From Draconibacterium sp. (GTDB lineage: Bacteria > Bacteroidota > Bacteroidia > Bacteroidales > Prolixibacteraceae), in the NCBI GenBank assembly GCA_016705335.1, contig JADIYN010000015.1, positions 1 through 64,000 of the forward strand: a stretch of DNA of 64,000 nucleotides, read 5' to 3'. The notes below the pieces were generated by a model. That model saw only the letters and a program-made list of their open reading frames with translations. It was not told the DNA's origin and searched no databases. Of this stretch, positions 58,755 to 64,000 are shown in pieces. How positions within the stretch are numbered: the stretch's first letter is position 1; each line of letters starts with the position of its first letter. Both the position numbers and the translations under genes were made by a program.

Positions 58755-60061
58755 ATGAAACACTTTCACTCCTTTTCTGCTTAATGCTTGCAGTTTATTC
58801 TCCTTTTCCAAGTTGAGAATTACGATTTGTCAAATATAAATTGCCCAATATAAAAAGGCAACAACTGGATTTCAGCTTTCAATCCAGCGGACAGAATTCT
58901 TATCAAATTCTTTTATCAAAATTATCCGTGATACTATAAAATAGAGAATGGAGTTTCAGGAATTATAATTTGGGTTATTCGTTTTATCGGAATTCCAAAA
59001 GAATTCAATCTGATTATATGCCATATATGGGTATTATAATAAAACAAAAAGGAAATTAACTATTCAATCCAGGGATGATTCCTTTTAGAAATGATTTATC
59101 GTTTAATTACGATTTAAATACTTTTCACCTACAAATTGGTTTGTTACAACAGTTCCCGGTTTGACATTAACATTAATAATTACAAAAACAATCAAATTAT
59201 GATTGGAAGGACTTATCACAAGTAGTTATATTGAATAGGTGGTGGCAAGGGCCGTATTGAACAAGTTCAGGATTTTCGTCATGCAATATTGCTGATCAGG
59301 AATTTGACAAACGAGGCGTATCAAAACGAAATGTTTCAGAAGCGGAAATGGTTGAATTTTCAACTTTGATTTCTCAATTAAAAAACAAGCGTTTTTTTGA
59401 TTCCCGGAAACAAAAGGAGGCAGAATTAGTTGCCCTGGATTCGTTTTTAGTTAACAAAGGAATTGTTGATGAAAAAAGTATTAAATATTTCACCGGATTG
59501 GAAGATATCTGGGTTTTTGGCGGTTTGCAGATAAGAGAAAGCGGTAAACAGGTTTTGTTTTCAATTACCTGGTTATATTTTGGCAAAGTATTTGATGACA
59601 GGAAAACAACATTAACGAGACATATTGATTCAATACAGACTTTCATACATTTCAAAAAATCCAATTTCGTTAAAATGGCAAGGCAATTATGATTTTAATT
59701 TTAGCCACGGGTATTTAGATCGACTTCAACAACAGAATATTAACGGGGTGGACAAAAGTTATGAAACCCGGGCTTATGCTAACGGGCAGGTTGGTTATTA
59801 TCCGAAACAAGAACCTATTTTGATTTGAGTGGTATGTTAGCTCTTTTCAATTTAAGTGACGAAAATATCCTGGATAAGGAAAAATACTCGGCAGGGTTAA
59901 GAATTGTAACTTCGGGCTACTATTATATTTCAGAAAAACTCAGGTTTGGTTATTCTATCGGATTCGAAAGAAATAAATACGGTATATTTAATAACGATGT
60001 TGAAAACACTTACTATAAAACATTTAACTACAACTTAAACCTGAATTACGCTATTTTCTGA
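58755..60061 (+). pseudogene. Broken outer membrane barrel-like protein
   Basis: The ATG 58755 opens MKHFHSFSA and stops; shifted frames give a signal-like LLMLAVYSPFPS, then LPNIKRQQLDFSFQSSGQNS. Later pieces include MVEFSTLISQLKNKRFFDSR and KQKEAELVALDSFLVNKGIV (59348-59480), LEDIWVFGGLQIRESGKQVL, NYDFNFSHGYLDRLQQQN (around 59690), and GLRIVTSGYYYISEKLRFGY to the end NYNLNLNYAIF at 60061. Repaired it would be about 430 residues with barrel strands around a helical insert, a layout like that of the intact gene at 56149. More than six breaks occur. Confidence 0.5.
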
Positions 60062-60181
60062 ATTCAAATCATTCTTAATCTATCTCAAATTCCTGCCTTT
60101 TTGTCACCGGATTTGACAACTATTTCCTGATTATTTCTAATTCCAGTGTCATATTTACGTCAGATTCATAAAAAATAGCGG

Positions 60182-60197
60182 TGGCACAGTCATTGCT
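60182..60197 (+). promoter_or_regulatory. Sigma-54-like promoter upstream of dnaK
   Basis: TGGCACAGTCATTGCT: GG at 60183-60184 and GC at 60195-60196 are separated by exactly 10 bp, and both boxes (TGGCAC, TTGCT) match the sigma-54 consensus. The expected start lies near 60207, about 40 bp before the dnaK ATG. AAATAGC (60173-60179) and GCTATTT (60195-60201) also form an inverted repeat around the promoter. No CIRCE element is present. Confidence 0.6.
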
Positions 60198-60246
60198 ATT
60201 TCACAACCGTTAAATTTTGAAACAATTAATATAATATAATCATATC

Positions 60247-62163
60247 ATGGGAAAAATAATTGGAATTGATTTAGGAACCACAAACTCTTGTGTTTCGGTA
60301 ATGGAAGGCAACGAACCGGTTGTAATTCCTAACAGCGAAGGTAAACGTACAACACCTTCAATTGTTGCATTTATTGATAATGGCGAACGTAAAATTGGTG
60401 ATCCTGCCAAACGTCAGGCCATTACAAATCCAACAAAAACAGTATTCTCGATAAAAAGATTTATGGGGGAAACTTTTGACAAGGTTACAAAAGAAGTTGC
60501 ACGGGTTCCGTATAAAGTAGTAAAAGGTGATAACAATACGCCACGCGTTCAGATCGACGACAGGAAATATTCACCTCAGGAAATTTCGGCAATGGTTCTT
60601 CAGAAAATGAAGAAAACCGCCGAAGATTATTTGGGACAGGAAGTAACAGAGGCTGTAATTACAGTGCCGGCATATTTTAGCGATTCGCAACGTCAGGCAA
60701 CCAAGGAAGCCGGAGAAATTGCAGGTTTGAAAGTGCGAAGGATCATAAACGAACCAACAGCTGCAGCACTTGCTTATGGTTTGGATAAAATGCACAAAGA
60801 CATGAAAATCGCAGTATTTGACCTTGGTGGCGGTACTTTCGATATTTCAATTCTTGAACTTGGTGATGGTGTTTTCGAAGTAAAATCAACCGATGGCGAT
60901 ACTCACCTTGGCGGTGATGATTTCGACCAGGTAATTATTGACTGGCTGGCAGATGAGTTTAAAAAAGACGAAGGCGTTGATTTGAAAAGAGATCCGATGG
61001 CTTTGCAACGTTTGAAAGAAGCTGCTGAAAAAGCAAAAATCGAGCTTTCAAGTTCATCGCAAACCGAAATAAATTTGCCTTACATTATGCCGGTTGACGG
61101 TATTCCAAAACATCTTGTTAAAACTTTAACACGTGCAAAATTCGAACAACTGGCTGATAAATTAATTAACGCTACAATAGAACCTTGCACGAAAGCATTA
61201 AAAAACTCAGGCTTTTCGGCAAGCGAAATCGACGAAGTGATTTTGGTTGGCGGATCAACACGTATTCCTGCCGTTCAGGAAAAAGTTGAAAAATTCTTCG
61301 GAAAAACACCGTCAAAGGGCGTCAATCCTGACGAAGTAGTTGCTGTTGGCGCTGCTATTCAGGGTGGGGTTTTAACCGGTGAAGTTAAAGATGTTTTGTT
61401 GTTGGATGTTACACCACTTTCACTTGGTATTGAAACCATGGGCGGTGTAATGACCCGTTTGATTGAGTCGAACACAACTATTCCTACAAAAAAATCAGAA
61501 ACTTTTACAACTGCTTCTGACAATCAACCTTCGGTTGAAATCCATGTTTTACAGGGAGAACGACCAATCGCAAACGGAAACAAAACAATTGGCAGATTCC
61601 ATTTGGACGGTCTGCCACCAGCACCACGTGGTGTTCCTCAAATTGAAGTAACTTTTGATATTGATGCCAACGGTATTCTGCATGTTCATGCCAAAGATAA
61701 AGCAACCGGCAAATCGCAGTCAATTCGTATTGAAGCTTCATCCGGTTTATCTGATGATGAAATCAAACGCATGAAACATGAAGCAGAAGCCAATGCAGAG
61801 GCTGACAAACAGGCAAAGGAAATGGCTGATAAAATTAATCAGGCTGACAGTTTGATATTCCAGACTGAAAAACAACTTAAAGAGTTTGGAGATAAAATTC
61901 CTGCCGATAAAAAACAGCCAATTGAAGATGCATTGAAAAAGCTGAAAGATGCACACGCCAGCAAAGATTTGGCTGCAATTGACGCAGCAATGAATGAGTT
62001 GAACACAGTATTCCAGGCGGCATCGCAGGAAATGTACAACGCTTCACAAGCACAGGGTGGTCCAACTGCCGATGCAGGACAAGGCGCACAAGGCGGTGGT
62101 TCGCAAGGCCAGCCTAAAAACGACGGAGAAGTTACAGATGTTGACTTTGAAGAAGTAAAGTAA
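60247..62163 (+). CDS. dnaK: Molecular chaperone DnaK (Hsp70)
   Basis: 638 residues, intact. MGKIIGIDLGTTNSCVSVME starts the nucleotide-binding domain (phosphate 1); MKIAVFDLGGGTFDISILEL is phosphate 2 and VILVGGSTRIPAVQEKVE the adenosine motif. The linker DVLLLDVTPLSLGIETMGG leads into the substrate-binding domain (TTIPTKKSETFTTASDNQPS) and the C-terminal lid. The end is Gly/Gln-rich (GGPTADAGQGAQGGGSQGQ) and closes DVDFEEVK, the EEVD-like motif. It binds unfolded proteins with DnaJ and GrpE. It is a single-gene unit, with a sigma-54-like promoter and its own terminator. Confidence 0.97.
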   Translation: MGKIIGIDLGTTNSCVSVMEGNEPVVIPNSEGKRTTPSIVAFIDNGERKIGDPAKRQAITNPTKTVFSIKRFMGETFDKVTKEVARVPYKVVKGDNNTPRVQIDDRKYSPQEISAMVLQKMKKTAEDYLGQEVTEAVITVPAYFSDSQRQATKEAGEIAGLKVRRIINEPTAAALAYGLDKMHKDMKIAVFDLGGGTFDISILELGDGVFEVKSTDGDTHLGGDDFDQVIIDWLADEFKKDEGVDLKRDPMALQRLKEAAEKAKIELSSSSQTEINLPYIMPVDGIPKHLVKTLTRAKFEQLADKLINATIEPCTKALKNSGFSASEIDEVILVGGSTRIPAVQEKVEKFFGKTPSKGVNPDEVVAVGAAIQGGVLTGEVKDVLLLDVTPLSLGIETMGGVMTRLIESNTTIPTKKSETFTTASDNQPSVEIHVLQGERPIANGNKTIGRFHLDGLPPAPRGVPQIEVTFDIDANGILHVHAKDKATGKSQSIRIEASSGLSDDEIKRMKHEAEANAEADKQAKEMADKINQADSLIFQTEKQLKEFGDKIPADKKQPIEDALKKLKDAHASKDLAAIDAAMNELNTVFQAASQEMYNASQAQGGPTADAGQGAQGGGSQGQPKNDGEVTDVDFEEVK

Positions 62164-62219
62164 ACTAATATATAATCACACTGAGATTTAAAATCAGGGT
62201 GAATCAATTAAAACAAAAT

Positions 62220-62250
62220 CCTTTCCGTTGAAAAATGGAAAGGCTTTTTA
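62220..62250 (+). terminator. Terminator after dnaK
   Basis: CCTTTCC (62220-62226) pairs with GGAAAGG (62237-62243); CTTTTTA follows. It is 57 bp after the dnaK stop. Confidence 0.85.
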
Positions 62251-62386
62251 ATTTCAACTCAATGAAACTGTTTATTTTTCTAAGTTGAAATAAATATAAA
62301 ATCATTGAATTTGTGTGTTGAAACGTGACATAAACTTTAAACCACTATTATTGTTCTAAAATAATTACGGTAAAAATAGTAAGGCA

Positions 62387-62746
62387 ATGAATGAATATGA
62401 AGAATCACGCAGGGCGTTTTTAGCAAAATTAGGACTGACAGTTGGCACAACAATCGCAGTATCAACAAAACTTTCAGCAACGGTTTTGAACAGCAAAACA
62501 GAGTTTCCATTAAAGGCTGACCAACAGGAATTTATGGAACTTTACGAAAAATGGATGGATAAATTTATCCCTGCAGTTAAAGCGCAACGCGAAAATCAGG
62601 AAGATAAGATTGCAAAAGCCACAATTGTTGAATTAAGTGAAGAAGTTGACAACAGGCGTTCGCAACTGATTGAATACATGAAAGACGATAATTTTGCCCG
62701 TTATTATATGACAGCTACCGAAAGGTTAACAAAGGAAATCTATTAA
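62387..62746 (+). CDS. Small protein with Tat-like signal
   Basis: 119 residues. EESRRAFLAKLGLTVGTTIA, then VSTKLSATV is a twin-arginine-like signal (SRRxFL). The mature part is short, charged and helical (QEFMELYEKWMDKFIPAVKA, then VELSEEVDNRRSQLIEY) with no metal-binding motif. It resembles the small 'twin-arginine signal, gluconate 2-dehydrogenase gamma-like' proteins that escort sugar dehydrogenases, but the match is only in signal type and position. The sugar dehydrogenase gene follows 100 bp downstream, behind its own candidate promoter. Confidence 0.55.
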   Translation: MNEYEESRRAFLAKLGLTVGTTIAVSTKLSATVLNSKTEFPLKADQQEFMELYEKWMDKFIPAVKAQRENQEDKIAKATIVELSEEVDNRRSQLIEYMKDDNFARYYMTATERLTKEIY

Positions 62747-62780
62747 AGGAAAAAATCCGGTCGGAATTGATACCTTGTTG

Positions 62781-62802
62781 GGAACAATCGTTGCTGTTTC
62801 AC
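62781..62802 (+). promoter_or_regulatory. Weak sigma-54-like promoter before the sugar dehydrogenase gene
   Basis: GG (62781-62782) and GC (62793-62794) have 10 bp between them, and the -12 box is TTGCT, but the -24 box reads GGGAAC instead of TGGCAC. The next bases match those of dnaK: TTGCTGTTTCAC here (62791-62802) and TTGCTATTTCAC at 60193-60204. The ATG is 40 bp after the expected start, as for dnaK. Confidence 0.35.
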
Positions 62803-62846
62803 GGTTATAATAATTGTATTTAGCCGGAACAAAAAACAATTTTGCC

Positions 62847-64000
62847 ATGAAAACGATTGTCATCTTAGTTACACTGATTGCGTTGCTTATCAAAACTGCA
62901 AACGCACAAACTGAATTTCATACAAAAACAATTGCTGCCAACCTCGACACTCCCTGGGAAATTCTTTGGGGACCTGATAATTTTATCTGGTTTACTGAAC
63001 GCTCGGGCAAAATCAGCAGAGTTAACCCGGACACAGGCGAAGTTTTTGAAGTTATTCAAATTGCCGATGCCAGGGAAGTTGGTGAAGGCGGACTTCTCGG
63101 AATGGTAACCGATCCCGATTTTTTAACAAACAACTATTTTTATGTTGCCTATAATTTTTATGCAGCAGGAAATAACTACCGTGAAAAAATTGTGCGTTAC
63201 ACATTTAATCCGGCAACCGGGAAAGCTGACAGTCCGTTGGTTTTATTAAACACAATTTCAGGTGCAAACAACCACAATGGTTGCAGGTTGATAATTTCGC
63301 ACGATAAAAAATTAATTTTTACAACCGGCGATTCGCAAGACACAAGCAATTCGCAGAACATAAATAGTTTAAATGGAAAAACGCTCAGGATAAATCTCGA
63401 CGGATCAGTGCCGGAAGACAATCCACTGCCGGGAAGTCCGGTCTGGACCTGGGGCCACAGAAACCCGCAAGGCTTGGCTTTTTCACCTGACAGTACGATA
63501 TTATACAGCAGCGAACACGGCCCAAACAGTAACGACGAGATAAATATTATCCAAAAAGGACGGAATTACGGCTGGCCGGCAGTTGAAGGATTTTGCAATA
63601 CTTCAAATGAAATTACTTTTTGTAATGACAGCAATGTTGTGGAACCTATTTTTGCCTGGACACCAACTTTGGCAGTTGCCGGTATAGATTTTTATAATTC
63701 AGATTTAATTCCTGAATGGAAAAACAGCCTTTTGGTTACGTCGCTAAAAGCCAGCCGGATTACTCAATTACTTTTAAACGAAAGTGGAACAGAAGTATTG
63801 AATACGAAGGATTTTTTCGCAGGTACTTTTGGCCGGCTGCGCGATATTTGTATTTCGCCTGAAGGAAAAGTTTATATTGCTGTGAGCAACCGCGATGGCA
63901 GAGGAAATCCTAAAACTGACGACGATAAAATAGTAGAAATCTCACCAATTACATCATCTGTCGATGAAACCCGCAATGATAAATTTGTGAATATTACACC
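62847..64000 (+). CDS. PQQ-dependent sugar dehydrogenase (GSDH-type), 3' end outside window
   Basis: At least 384 codons, open to the window end. Signal peptide MKTIVILVTLIALLIKTANAQ. The six-bladed propeller starts LDTPWEILWGPDNFIWFTER SG; EGGLLGMVTDPDF, NHNGCRLIISHDKKLIFTTG, PVWTWGHRNPQGLAF and YSSEHGPNSNDEINIIQKG NYGW are the conserved substrate- and PQQ-binding motifs of the Aldose/sorbosone dehydrogenase family. It oxidises aldose sugars in the periplasm or outside the cell. After EISPITSSVDETRNDKFVNI the sequence looks like the start of a T9SS tail (NIT-P..). The missing end would confirm this. Confidence 0.85.
   Translation, partial: MKTIVILVTLIALLIKTANAQTEFHTKTIAANLDTPWEILWGPDNFIWFTERSGKISRVNPDTGEVFEVIQIADAREVGEGGLLGMVTDPDFLTNNYFYVAYNFYAAGNNYREKIVRYTFNPATGKADSPLVLLNTISGANNHNGCRLIISHDKKLIFTTGDSQDTSNSQNINSLNGKTLRINLDGSVPEDNPLPGSPVWTWGHRNPQGLAFSPDSTILYSSEHGPNSNDEINIIQKGRNYGWPAVEGFCNTSNEITFCNDSNVVEPIFAWTPTLAVAGIDFYNSDLIPEWKNSLLVTSLKASRITQLLLNESGTEVLNTKDFFAGTFGRLRDICISPEGKVYIAVSNRDGRGNPKTDDDKIVEISPITSSVDETRNDKFVNIT

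Noticed and set aside
60060..60246. CIRCE operator for dnaK
   Set aside because: No TTAGCACTC-N9-GAGTGCTAA element or near match was seen; the inverted repeat present is different.
1..64000. tRNA, rRNA, integrase, transposase or prophage genes
   Set aside because: I looked for TTCGAA-type tRNA arms with CCA-like ends and for mobile-gene motifs in the intergenic regions and found none.

Overview
The window comes from a Bacteroidota genome, most likely a marine or sediment member of the Marinilabiliales/Prolixibacteraceae type. The evidence is low GC, secreted proteins with type IX secretion (T9SS) C-terminal tails, a SusC/SusD remnant, an HmuY/HmuR-type haem uptake locus, TAnnTTTG-like -7 promoter boxes and the gene families themselves. 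No rRNA, tRNA, CRISPR array, integrase or transposase gene was recognised.

The dominant feature of the sequence is reading-frame damage. Genes that a free-living cell should need (mrdA, rodA, ksgA, panB, mgtE), and also ppk2, a sensor kinase, ABC permeases and a TonB receptor, are each broken by one to five small indels, often at homopolymers. Three local stretches look unlike the rest: a poly-A/T stretch at about 36840-36985 and GC-rich or poly-G islands at about 44335-44500 and 51482-51615. I read most core-gene frameshifts as consensus errors. The secreted-protein cluster at 1-4150, the SusC/SusD pair and the barrel gene at 58755-60061 are damaged enough that real decay is also possible.

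Layout. 1-4149: decayed secreted proteins on the minus strand, including a zinc metalloprotease and an S74 chaperone protein with a T9SS tail. 4150-5400: non-coding, with an array of about eleven 44-bp tandem repeats. 5404-6012: NUDIX hydrolase. 6128-11128: haem acquisition operon (small membrane protein, T9SS-tailed HmuY-like protein, TonB-dependent receptor, HmuY lipoprotein). 11375-13249: S9 peptidase. 13328-15628: FtsX-like permease and a flippase-like membrane protein. 15814-19927: ksgA, mgtE, then a RimB-like protease / RimK ligase / AspA-like hydrolase triad in overlapping translationally coupled order. 19949-22526: TPR histidine kinase and LuxR-type regulator, divergent from 22650-27521, a very large BspA-type repeat surface protein followed by a tiny Ala-rich protein. 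27853-29106: MacB-like permease. 29528-36781: purH-mreB-mreC-mreD-mrdA-rodA, the cell-elongation operon. 36877-41877: AcpH-like phosphodiesterase, PfkB-family sugar kinase, DUF1338 dioxygenase, PPK2 and an ATP-grasp-like orphan. 42265-45455: SusC/SusD remnant. 45663-51219: tripartite efflux operon with two adaptors, permease and TolC but no ATPase. 51680-52610: ECF sigma factor and a coupled membrane protein. 52689-58555: glucosaminidase, cytidine deaminase, RluA-type pseudouridine synthase, panB, an outer-membrane-like protein and a membrane acyltransferase. 58755-60061: broken barrel protein. 60247-62163: dnaK behind a very good sigma-54-like promoter. 62387-64000: a small Tat-signal-like protein and a PQQ-type sugar dehydrogenase cut by the window edge.

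The most interesting points are the RimB/RimK/AspA triad (with a RimK that lacks about 60 internal residues), the BspA giant with its neighbouring two-component system, palindromic operator-like repeats and small companion protein, the hairpin-bearing 44-bp tandem array, the sigma-54-like promoter of dnaK, and the double-HmuY haem locus. I did not find a system that I can call clearly new.
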